Of a stretch of DNA of 64,000 nucleotides, positions 22,165 through 33,301 are shown piece after piece. Made by a program: the position numbers and the translations under genes. The notes under the pieces are model-generated. The model worked only from the letters and a program-made list of their open reading frames with translations. It was not told the origin of the DNA and ran no database searches. Every line of letters begins with the position of its first letter. Within the stretch, counting starts at the first letter, position 1. This stretch comes from Phalacrocorax aristotelis (Eukaryota > Chordata > Aves > Suliformes > Phalacrocoracidae): assembly GCF_949628215.1 (NCBI RefSeq), contig NC_134288.1, forward strand, positions 9,431,682 through 9,495,681, in the 5' to 3' direction.

Positions 22165-25100
22165 CTATTGGCATGAAATACTCAGCAGCATTTTCTGACC
22201 TGAAGGAGGTCAGACAGAGCAACCTTTTCTGACCTTTCAAGGCTTAAAATCTATAGCTCTTGCATACTAAACCACCACTGGCAGGGTCCTGTTACAGGAG
22301 TCAGCTGCTAGAAACAGCCCCAGTGACCTGCACTGGTGCCTTGCAGGAGGAAATAGCCCTTCCAGACACTTACCGCTAATATCTGAATATCCACCTTTAT
22401 TAAGGGAATGCCCAGCACGTTTGGCAGAGGGATCCCGATGCCCAGAGCACCTGCAGGGAACAGACAGGTCCTTACACACCACCGGAGGAGTGAGCCCAGC
22501 TCCTGCCCCAGGACAAAGCTGCTCCCAGGGAGGGTGAAGGGAGCAGAGCTGCTCAGGAGGCATGGACAACTGCAGCACCACTGTGCACGATGCATTTGGC
22601 TTTCCTTATGCTCTCTTCCACTAACTGTTGCTAGGGGCCTTAGGACTGAAGCTAGGGTGGATGGTATAAGAATAAGGTTGGGACTTTTAACTACAGCCTC
22701 AAGATGGGTATTGCAGGCCTTTAAAGGCTCCAACTCTCCTGCTACAGCTTTCAATCACGCACACCTACCCCTCTCCCCTCCTCAGTCAAAACACTCCCAA
22801 TGTTACAGCTATCCCGGGCACCTTACCGTTGATAAGGGGCAGTAATGTTTCTGCCAGCAGACTGCTGAAGTGTGGCTTCAAGTTCGAGATCTGAACCAGA
22901 GAAGGAACAAGTGTGTGAGCGGTGTTGCCAGGCACACAACAGCGGCAAGCATAGCCCAGCACTGCAGCTGGAAGACAGCCAGTCCTCAGGACTGGAAATC
23001 ACTTCCCACTTCCCACTGACACAGCAAAAGAACAAATAGTCCCTCTTTTCTTTAATGCAAATCTACTTTTCTTCCTCAATTTGTATTTGGTCCTTCCTTT
23101 GGGAAATCTTCTACCAGGTAAAACTCCTGCTGGACGTCCATGTAAACTTTGACCAAGCAGGGGTGAATAAACAAATAGACTTCAGGATTTACATTTGCAT
23201 TATTAGAAAAGGCAGAAGAATTTTTTAAAAGTAGCAAAAGAAGAATTGCTATGACCTACAAAGTAGAGCAGCTAACAACTAAGACCCTTAGCAGACGTAA
23301 TCCATCACAGCCAGGACACATTTCAGCATCACACAGCAACTGCGTGTCTCCCTGCTTCCCAGAGCCGCAGTGCACAGCACTCAGGCACTCCGCCCATCTA
23401 GTAAAGCCTAGACTGGTACAAGAGACTTACATTACTGATGCCAACATCAGAAGACTCCAAGGAGAGGGAAATGCTGCAGGGAAAGTAAAGCAAACAGCAC
23501 ATCAGACAGCAAGTCACTGGCCAGAGCTCACAGACCCCTACCATGTGAGCCCTGCCATCTCCTGGTGCAGCGTTATTCAGCCTGCGGGCATCATCAGGGC
23601 AACCATAAAGGGATCACGATATCATAACACAAAAATCAGGCACTGCCACACTTGCAAGAGAGAACAGAAAATAGGAAAATAAAAGCAATAGATCGATACC
23701 AAAAGCTTCACCTAATTTTTATTTGCTTGTAAATGAAGCAGCACTGCAACAGGGCACACACTAACTCCTAGCTTCCCCTTCCTTCTCCCGTGCCCAGGTA
23801 GTTATTCACCTTGGGAAAGGGGTCAGCTCTTGGCTAGCTGAGAGCAGAGCTTCTAGAAAAAGCATCCAGTCTGGATTTAAAGATCATGAGCTCTGGAGAA
23901 CTTGCTACAGCTCCTAATCTATCATTGCAATCACACAACTATCTCCATAGCTAAAACGTATGCTTTATTTCCACTTTGGATTTCTCTTTTCTACTTCCAC
24001 TGAATCTTATTATATCTTTGTCTATTGAATTAAAAGCCCTTTGATGCATTTCTATTCTCTATATCCCTGCATACAAGCTATGCCAATGTTGCTTCTAAAT
24101 CTAGCTCTTTGACAAGCTAAATGTCTTGAAATCCTCAAACCTCACACTATAAGGAATGCTTTCTAATCTTTAATCATACCTTGACTGGCATTAATGACAG
24201 TACTTTCCTTTACTCCTTTATCACTCATGTCCAATATCAGACATTTCAAACTACTGTCCAGGATCAAAGTCAAGCTGACAGTCTTACAATTATTCAGGTT
24301 ATCTCATCTCTCCTTGTTATAAAACTGACACAGACTTTTCCTCCAGTCTCCTAAAACTTTCCCACTGTTGTAATGTTTCCGGAAAGTCAGCAATACTTGT
24401 CCACCTCGTGCCATCAGCCAGGTATGAAATTCTCAGATTCAGGAAATGAAATGTCTGTTTTACGGACACTGAAAGACATTTCAAGCTAGCAGCTCCAGAG
24501 CTAATATTGCAATGCAGAGAATGTCACCATCCTGTAAAAGGGCAGCACTGCCTGGCTTAGTCACAGCCGTGTTTGTGCAACACTCCTGTCCCTTCTGCCG
24601 TAGTTCAGGCAGCTCCAGCAGTGCTGTGTCACCAAGGGACGCGCTGTTATAGTGCTCAGAGTGTCCCTGATGAGTTGCAGTCCTTCCTATCATCCTGCTC
24701 TCTTCGGGCTATGGCTTCCCAGCAAACTGAACCTGTACCCTGAGCTCTGGGAATGCCAGAGTCTCCCAACGTGGCTGAACACCCAGTGCTGTCTCAGGAG
24801 AATGAGGGTGTCCAGCAGGCTGGAGCATTGCCGCAGGCTTTGCTTTGGGTATAGGGACAGCCTACCTGCCCAGGGACAACCCCAGCACCAATCTGCCTCC
24901 AGCAATCGACACGTGGGCGTTTAGACTGAGGTCCTGCAAGCAGACAGGGAGAGGATCAGCCCATGGAGATGTCCCCATTCCAGCTGCCAGTCACTTGGCT
25001 GGCTATACACTTCACCAGTTTGAGGTCTTTACATCCACACTTACGGCCTTCAGGAGCAGGAGGTTGAGGGTGGTTCCATCTAAACGCTTAATGAACACCT

Positions 25101-28100
25101 GAATCAAGACCGAGAGCTCGACGGTGGCTTTGTTTTCTTCCAAGAGGATAAGCGGGTTCCCAGACAAAGTTAGCTTAATGTTCAGAGGACTGGTCCCACG
25201 GCAGGTGGAGCACTGTGGGAATCAGGGACATATGGAGGTGGCTACCCGCACCCCACACACTGGCCAGGCAGGGGATGGGCCGTCCTCCCTCTGGTGGACT
25301 CCCACAGCCCCTTAACTCTGTAGGGCCTCCCACAAGGTCACACAGACCTTGGACAAGCCAAATTTACAGAGCCTATAGGTCTGGCAGCACAGGTCAGCAC
25401 TCCTGGCTGCAGGCAGTAAGGGGCTGAGGAAGCAAAGGTGGACAGAAAGCAGGCTGTGGCCCTAAGAGGGTGCCCATGGTGCCCAGGAAACGGGAGTTGC
25501 CAGGCATTTATCAGTTCTTTGTGTCAATGGCTGTGAGCTGCAAGAGAAGACACTCCCCTGCTTAGGGAGTGGGAAAAGGTAGGCTACAGCTAATGGTACA
25601 CAGGAGGACAGGCGCTGTGCAGAGGCTGCTGAGGGCTGAGCACAAACCTCCGGTCCCTTCACCCGCTCCCATCAGCTGGTCACACAGCAGGGCAGCCTCA
25701 AGCTGTGCTGGCGCGGTTTGGCCATGGTGCACGCTCAGCGTGGCTGAGGGGAGGGGAGCAGAAGGTACTGAAGACCTTTGGCAGCTGCACCCCAGCATAT
25801 CCAGGAGCATCACTTGGATGGCCTCGGGCCTGGCGAGGTTTACACAAATCCTCGTGCCAGCGAAATTCACTCACCCCAGCAGGAATGAGAGTCATGATGT
25901 CTTCTTGCAGATGGCTGGCATCAGAGAACTGTTGGAGCAAAAGCACAAGCAGCCCTGATGAGCACTCCAGCTGATTTCAGCAACACCATCCTGCCAGGGC
26001 CGCCCCTCTCCCACTTGTGTCGCTGCTCCCAGCCAGATCGTTCGCACTCCCGAGGCCAGTCCCTGGGGCCTCATTCAATCAGTGTCCCCAGTGAAGCCGC
26101 CGGCACCTCAGTCACACACAGACCTATGTTACAGCAGCACCGGAGCCCTCTGCCTTTTCCATTGCTCCCCAGCTGCCTGGGCGATTCCTGGTCAGTCATT
26201 AAGTTGAGAGCAACCAGCAGCAGAAGGAAAGGTAACCCACAGGCTTTCAATGTTTGTCAGTATGTAGACCCCAAATACTTCCCAGTGGAAGTACAGATCA
26301 GAGGTACAGAAAATGCATATGCCTAGAGAATTGTATTGCATATATGAAGTTGCTTTTCTCAGTGACTTTTTAAAGAGTCCTTGAAACAGATTACAGACCT
26401 CCAAGAGTCTGTGGCATAACTGGTACACAACTGGTTTCAACAGGTTTCCCTGGGGGTGCCCATACAGAAACAAGAATGGCTGATCGTTGCATGTGCTATT
26501 ATAGCTTTCTGAAAAAAGCAGTAAGGACGCAGTGCTGGGGCTTGAGCATCTGCAGGTGAGCACATGCACATGCGGGCCCCAGACCAGCCACGTGCTGAGC
26601 ACCAGCAGAGGCTGTGCATGCCATGAATGCCATGCACAGCTTGCTCCCTGAGCAGGCCTAAGGTCACACTGATGCATGCCCCTTCCCACCTCCCCTGGCA
26701 TGACACATGGGTGCTGCTACACTCACGACTTCTGGCGCACAGGTGAAGGTCTGCGGTGGTATCTGGATCAGGAGGGACAGGACTGCATTGAGAAAGCTCT
26801 GGCGCAGTCCCAAGATCAGAAGTTTGTCCATCAGTGGAGGCAAAGCAGAGGGGGATGAGTCATGGGGGATGATGCTGCCTCCCACCTGCTTCACCGCACC
26901 CTGTGAAGAGAGGTGACACAGACGTTAAACCTATTCTTCAAAGCCATGAAGCATGCCCAGATCCTCGAGACGGATAGTACTGGGTCTGTGCCAGCTGAAA
27001 CGGCCCTCCTCTCACCAGCCGCTTAGGGAAAACATTGGACTTGGAGCAATTCCCTCTATATTTAATAGACAAAAGGAGCTGATAAAGGCCAGAGTGCATA
27101 ACTGAGGCCTTCTTAGCTAGTAACACACCATGTCCAAATCACAACTCACTGCTTCAGTTCATCCTTGAGATTTCACTCCAAGAGCAAACAAGCGGTGAAA
27201 GTGCTGCCAACCCAAACCCAGCAGTCCCAGCCCTGCGTTCCCTCCCTCCAGGGCCCAGCCAAGGGTGAGCCACCCTTGGACTCCACAAACTTGCACTGAT
27301 ACCATCTACTTGCTAAGGACACCAACTCTGACCATCTGGGGATGGTGGGGGCAAAGACTAATCCCAGTGAAGTATCTGGACTAAAGCAAGAGCAGCAGTG
27401 CTGACTGTACAGACCACAGTGTTTGTTATTAACCCTTGCTATTCTTTTTTGCTTATGTCCCAGTTACTTCTCACCAGCCACTTTTATTTAAGTTCTCCAG
27501 TTTGAAAGCACTGTTTGTTTTTTGCTGGTTTTCTTTTTTCACCCCCAGTGAGATAGTAGTAAAAAAATCCATTAGCTCGGTTTAATATTCACCCACCACA
27601 AAGACTTAATAGCAAAGGCAGAAAACAATAGCACCCCGTCTGCAGGCAGGATGAGGGAGAGGATGAAAACTGCTTGTCCCAGCAGTTACAAAGAATAGAC
27701 AAACACTCTCAGGCAGTCTCAGGATAAGTTTGCAAACAGAGCAAAAGCGGGCTTGAAGAAAAGTACACACAGTCACTTGGCGGTGATTTGGATAAGGATG
27801 TAAATATTTAGCTAGCATTTCCAGAAGAAGTTGTTAGCCCAGCTCCCCCCCATGGTTGTACTGGAAGAAGATAACTGCTCCCACAGGACAAGGTGAACAG
27901 TCTGAAAGCCACCACAATGCAGTCACACTTGCAGAGCCTTGTCACCCAGCAATAACTTACATCTAAATCCAACCCAAGGAACAAGCCAGAGGTAAACGGG
28001 AGGCTCGCCAGCTGGTAGTGAATTGTTCCTGCTGTACCAACTGGGATCACCGCTTCATGGAGGGAAAGAGATCATTACAACATCAGGAAATGTGCTGCAA

Positions 28101-31100
28101 CACAAACTCATTCCCTGACTCCACAGGCCCCCAGCCAGACCTCACACCCACAAACCAGTTCCCGAGCATGCACTTCTGAGGGATGCTCGCTGCTACTCAA
28201 AATGGACAAAACAGCCCCAAATTCAGCTTTGTGGGATCTGCCTTTAGAATACAGCCTACAAAAAGCATCAAAGATAATAAGCTAAATCCAAGGGTAATGT
28301 ATAAAAATGGCCTAAGGAGGACCAAGGTGTGAGTGGATCACTTGGACTGCTTGGGTGTGAATTCAAGGTTCAATAATAGCCCTGCAGAAATATAGCTCCT
28401 CCCCAATGCACTTATGGACTAGACATGGGAAAGGGCGCTTCCCACCGCAGGACTGCAGGGAACGTGAGGAAGCAGCACCTCATCCTCCACAAGAAACGCA
28501 CCATTGAGAGTACCCAGGAGCTGGATGTTCACAAGGTTGACGACGATATCAACTACTGGACACAGCTGCAACACAAAGCAGAAATGAAACTGCTCAACCC
28601 CCCTTGCTACCCCTCTACAGGGAGCCATCACCCTACAGCCTGATCAGACCCACTCCTTTTAATCTAAATCCCCAGGGGAAAAGTGCTGTCTGGTATTAGG
28701 CAGCAGCTGGGATGCTGTGAAGAACTTGGGGGCAGTGGCGCACATGTGGAGCTGTGGTACTGCACCAAAGGGGACTGCCTTCATCTGGAGAATATTTCAG
28801 GCATCACCCTGCAGGCAGAAATATACAGGCAGCAGCCAGGCTGACCACGGGCATCCCTGTCAAGCGGCACATGCCAGTGACATGGGAAAGCAACACAGAA
28901 AGACAGTGCAGCTTGCTGTGACCTCATAACATGTTGTTCCTGATATTTCTGCGTTTCAGCTATGAAAGGAGGGCGATATTCAGGCTTACCAGACCAGGCA
29001 GAGTTGCTGTCAGCTGCTTAAGCACTATGTCATTTACTGATAGGGAGAGTAAGCTGGAAAGGAAAGAAAAAAATTTCCAGTTACTACAAACACAGCTCCA
29101 GGAGACCAAAAGGTCCCCAGCCTTCACTTTACACACTACTATGTCTTCAGTCATCCCTTCAGGGACACTGCTGCAGCTAATACTGGCAAGAGCAGGGGCT
29201 GTGCAGAAGGCAGGAAGGGCAAGGAGCTGCTCTCCTCAGCGAGGGGAGAATTGAGCTAATTTCTGAGAACTGAAGCTTCAGCATTTGGGGTGTGCAGACA
29301 TCATTGCACGAAAGGAGTGAGCCTCTCACAGTATAACCTGAGTTTGATTGTCATCTTCTGGTATTTAAATCAGTGGTGTAGTTAAGGGAAAGTGGAGTCG
29401 TAATGAAATATCTTCATGTTAGTTATGGGAAACAAACCATTTACATGTGGAATAACAAGAGGAGAAATCTGCTGCGTAACATTTTGACACTGCTGCTAAA
29501 TAGATCACTCTGGGGTGCGTGATGCCTGCAGGCAGTGCAGAACAATTTACTTTTGATAATCAATATATTTCTGGACTATTGAGTTAGAACATGCAGCAGC
29601 ACACTTAGCAAGCCACAGACAGCAGGAATTCATAATGCATCTTGTTATTTATGTCCAAGTTCTGCCTATAGGCACAGCTGAGGAACTGCTATGAAGTCAA
29701 TCACATGTACCCCCACTCCTCCTTACCCCACAGGGACCACACCATCACTTTAATCCTGCAAAAACTTAAAATATGACCTGCAGAGTGGGTGAGCTGTGTT
29801 CCTCTACTCACTTATGCAGCCTCCTTCAAACCAGCTGCTGCCCCGATTGGAATATAATGCATAATGCAAAAATTAATTAGAAGAAATGCAATGAACCTGA
29901 AAAGTGAGTAATTCAAAAGCAATAAAAGAAAATATTTCCCATGATGAGTTTACCGTTGCATTCATCAATACACCAAGTCAGCAAATTCTTTCTGCCAAGA
30001 ATTTAAAAAGACTGAGCAAGAGATGGCACATTTGCATGGAATTACACACCCCCACAGCAGTCAGACCAAAAGCCCATACGCCCAGCATCTTTCTGTGACA
30101 GCAGCCAAAGGCAGAGTATAAAACCAGGACAAGAAATGGTGCTGTTTTCCTAGAACACTCCTTGCCCTATTATTCCTACCCTTTGGATATCAGTTCACTA
30201 GCTAAGTCTAAAGTGCACTGGAGTAGGTACCAAACATCATACTTCAGATCTTAAAATTTCCACGGGCAAACAGGGCAAATTAACCCTCATCTTCCAACAA
30301 CTACATTTTTTGCCAGTTCCACTGAAGCAACTGGCTTTGGCAACAGGAAAGAAATTACTTCCCCGAGGTCTGGCTCTGTATCAGCTTAGCACCGTCTGTG
30401 TCCTGGCAGACTGTCTAGATCATTGGATAAAGAGACGAGGATTACAAGCAATGGAAAACATAAATCCACAGGCACTTACCCAGAAAGCAGCTTGATCTTT
30501 ATGGCACCAAGAATGCAGAGGCAGTCTTCAATGACGACCTGGACAGTGCCCGATTCAAAATTTGTGCATTTAATGTTTGCAGTAATGTTCACATCCACTA
30601 AGATATCAATTAGTTCTGAAAGAAGGCCAACCAAGCTGAAAAAAGCAAATGGGTTGAACAGATTTCACCTCTCAGCCTCTAACCAGAGAAACTCAGCAAA
30701 GCCAGAAGCAACAAACTGCACCTCCATCTCCTGCAACTCATTGCAAATACCACAAGCCATCTTTCGGTGCCTGTTCTGCTCTGTGACTTTATTATAGGTA
30801 AGAAACACCTAGAAATCCATAAAAGATGCAAAATGTTGTGCAATAGGAAGCCTGTGGGAAGGGGTTTCCCTTAGCAGCCACCGTGAAACACTACACTCAC
30901 CAGTTGCCACTGAGCTCCAGCTTTGCAGCGATGGTCAGCTGGACCCCGATTCCTGGCAGCAGCACCACTGACAGCTTGGGGAGCCGAACCTTGACAAGGT
31001 GTAGGCTGCAAACAACAGCAAAAGCTGGCACAAATTAAAAGCATCTTCTAACAGCTGAGCAGCTGTATGCGCTGAGGAACATACAGCGCCCACAACACCA

Positions 31101-32487
31101 CCACCACCTGCAGCTGGAGGCATGAGTATTATAAGCAAGAGATACCAGCTCCAGGATGAGGGACAGAGTCTGCAGCTGAAACCCAAAAGAAGGCAACCTC
31201 AAACCAGATTGGCGTGAAAGCCAACTTTATAGAGCAATCAACTTTTTCTCTCTGTGGCACCTTCCCCTCTCTCTCAGTGCTGTCAAGCATCTCAGATATC
31301 AACATCAGCATCAGAGCCACCATTCTGCATCTGCATCCATAACCTGCAGTGCACTTCACCATCTACCTTGCTACCACACGAAAACTTTTGTCAAGCCAGA
31401 ATTTCAGTATCGAAATAAAATGAGGATAACTACTTGGGCCAATCATGACAACTGCAGCTCAGCTTCTGTTGCTTCAGAATTGCTGCTCAAGGTGAGAAGC
31501 CCTCACTCTCCACTTACCCAGTGATGCTGGTGGGAGAGTTCAGCAGACCCCCTTCACCCATGATGTTTGGGAGCACAAGGCCCTGGAGGTGCTGCTGGAG
31601 AAGTCCGTTCTGAAGTATGGCATCTGAGAGAACTGGAAAACATCTCTGCATGAGGACCAACACTTGCAGCCATGACGTCTCTCCGCTTGGTCAGATCTGT
31701 CTTGGCAAAGGGGTCACACAACAAAGCCCCCCACCGCGCAAACCTCCTTATAAAGTTGTTACCTGTCTCAATGCAGTCAAATCACACAGGGGATGACATT
31801 TTACAATGTGTAGTAAGCCAAAAGTCCCCTTAGTGACTTTACCAGGAGGAGTAGCACTGGAGAGCATCCCAGACCTCCAACGTAAAGATTACAGTGCGGT
31901 TATGCACTACCAGCAATGACAATGACCCTACTCAGTGGGAGCTGTGCTTCAACTCACAGCTTGTTTCCCATTTGTAAAGGGGTTTTGTTTGTTTGTTTGA
32001 AATAGAAACAACTTGAAACAAGCCTCCTTTTTTTTTTTTTTTTTCTGGAGCATTGCAAATATTAACAAGGCTGCTAAACTTCACAGCAGTTATTTGTCAA
32101 CTATCAGCTGCTCCAATATGGAAATGAGAAACTAAGACAAAAACAGGAAGCAATCCAGATCTAGCCCTGAAATTCTGTATGGCTGTTTGGTGCTGAAAAG
32201 TATCCCAGTTCTGGAGCAGAAAGATTTCCCTGACCCGTGAACCCAGCAATGGCTGTCAGAAGTCTGCAGCCCCAAGGAACTACAAAATAAAGATGAAGAC
32301 ACTCAGAAGGTTTTACTCCACAACACAGTCTCACATAGCTTTCAAAACAAAGATAAGTTCATGCTTTCTAGTTACCATTCTGCATTGCCCCTGGACTGAC
32401 AGCGCAGGACAGGCCGGACAAGACTTCTTGAGAGGGCGAGAGGAGGCCACAGAAAAAGACAATTCCAAAAAGCTTCAACATCGTCAT
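22165..32487 (-). CDS. OCX36: Ovocalyxin-36, BPI-fold eggshell/egg protein (15 coding exons, 458 aa)
   Basis: Coding exons, 5' to 3' on the minus strand: 32487-32376, 31623-31518, 31005-30901, 30635-30480, 29053-28990, 28565-28502, 28052-27961, 26900-26727, 25928-25875, 25212-25045, 24933-24866, 23473-23431, 22890-22827, 22450-22374, 22194-22165. Every junction is GT-AG with matching phase, and the 1377-nt frame is open. It starts MTMLKLFGIVFFCGLLSPSQ, a clear signal peptide; initiation at Met3 is also possible. The N-terminal barrel has VRLPKLSVVLLPGIGVQLT in coding exon 3, N124-I-T (possible glycan), and Cys146 and Cys183 in the positions of the BPI disulfide. C310-S-T-C313 forms a CxxC in exon 10. 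The family role is lipid or LPS binding; ovocalyxin-36 is laid down in eggshell membranes. The name rests on remembered similarity to the chicken protein and on linkage to TENP. The last exon is the weakest call. Confidence 0.9.
23850..24330 (-). mobile_element. Old, heavily diverged CR1-type LINE 3' fragment
   Basis: On the plus strand I read blocks typical of the reverse complement of old CR1 3' regions: CCAGTCTGGATTTAAAGAT near 23868, then GACAAGCTAAATGTCTTGAA near 24110 and ACTATAAGGAATG with TCTAATCTTTAATCAT near 24146-24176. It lies in the ovocalyxin-36 intron between 23473 and 24866. Divergence is much higher than in the other copies. Confidence 0.6.
32005..32044. repeat. Poly(T) tract
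   Basis: About 20 consecutive T residues end near 32044 in the first coding intron of ovocalyxin-36, after a (GTTT)3 run near 31987. Read on the gene's strand it is poly(A). No attached retroelement was recognised. Confidence 0.7.
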
Positions 32488-33172
32488 CGCCAGAAGACTC
32501 CCCTGCTGGCAAGGGAGACATCAGGGTGAAAAGCTGGGGGAAAGCCTCTAGGAAGGGATCCCAGTGTCCTTATGAGGAAAAAGGTCTAGTGAGATATCCC
32601 TTCTCTACTCTTTATTGAGCTCAAGTAAGACTCTCCTCAAGCCTGGTGCAGCACAACCTTGTTCAAGTCCGCTCACATGGACAGACTTCAAACATGGGTC
32701 AATAAAAGCCCTTTTCTTGTCCTTTGTGAGTTGCCCCAAATATTCTACATGTTCACACAAAATAAAGCCACACTGCTTTTCACGTGAACTGATGTTTAAG
32801 CAGTCATAATTTCTGTATCTCTTAGATGAAAAGTTACACATGTTTTGGTGAGAGTCTTTGCCAAGAGAAGCATCTGAGGATTGTTCTTGTTTTTTCTACT
32901 TTTCAAAAGCAATAACTAAAGCTCAAGTAATAAAAATAAGCTAACTATAGAGTTAAATAATTATTAACATAAATTTAATTATGAAGTGACAGACATAGGC
33001 AGATGGTTAAGAGCTTGGTGCACAGCAAATTCCCAAACTAAAGAAGCCAAGTACTAGACGCTATACGCATCTTTCCAGAGCTATAAGGTGGTAACACTGC
33101 TACCACGCACGTCTCCCTGCCACCACGCAGCCTTCACCAGCTGAGGCTTTGAGGCACAGGTGATGGTATTAC

Positions 33173-33266
33173 CTGCATCAGCTGCAGCCAGCTGGGAAGG
33201 GTGCTCGGGTCTGCTCAGGCTCTTTTGGAAGTCGTCGAGACTCTGCGTCGTCCTCCCTTTTTTTCC
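33173..33266 (-). other. OCX36: Noncoding exon 1 (5' UTR) of ovocalyxin-36
   Basis: The exon ends at a clear donor (GATGCAG|gtaatacc at 33173/33172). Its start is set about 30 nt below the TATA box and is approximate. The next exon begins at 32505, or at 32502 because the acceptor is CAGCAG, 15-18 nt before the ATG. A leader exon spliced just before the start codon matches the layout inferred for TENP. Confidence 0.7.
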
Positions 33267-33292
33267 TGCAACTGAGATGGAAGCAGTTGCCC

Positions 33293-33301
33293 TTATATAA
33301 G
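33293..33301 (-). promoter_or_regulatory. TATA box of ovocalyxin-36
   Basis: The self-complementary CCTTATATAAGG contains a strong TATATAA box. It lies about 30 nt before the inferred start of a noncoding exon with a good donor, in front of a signal-peptide exon. A TATA promoter suits a gene with strong tissue-restricted (oviduct) expression. Confidence 0.75.
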
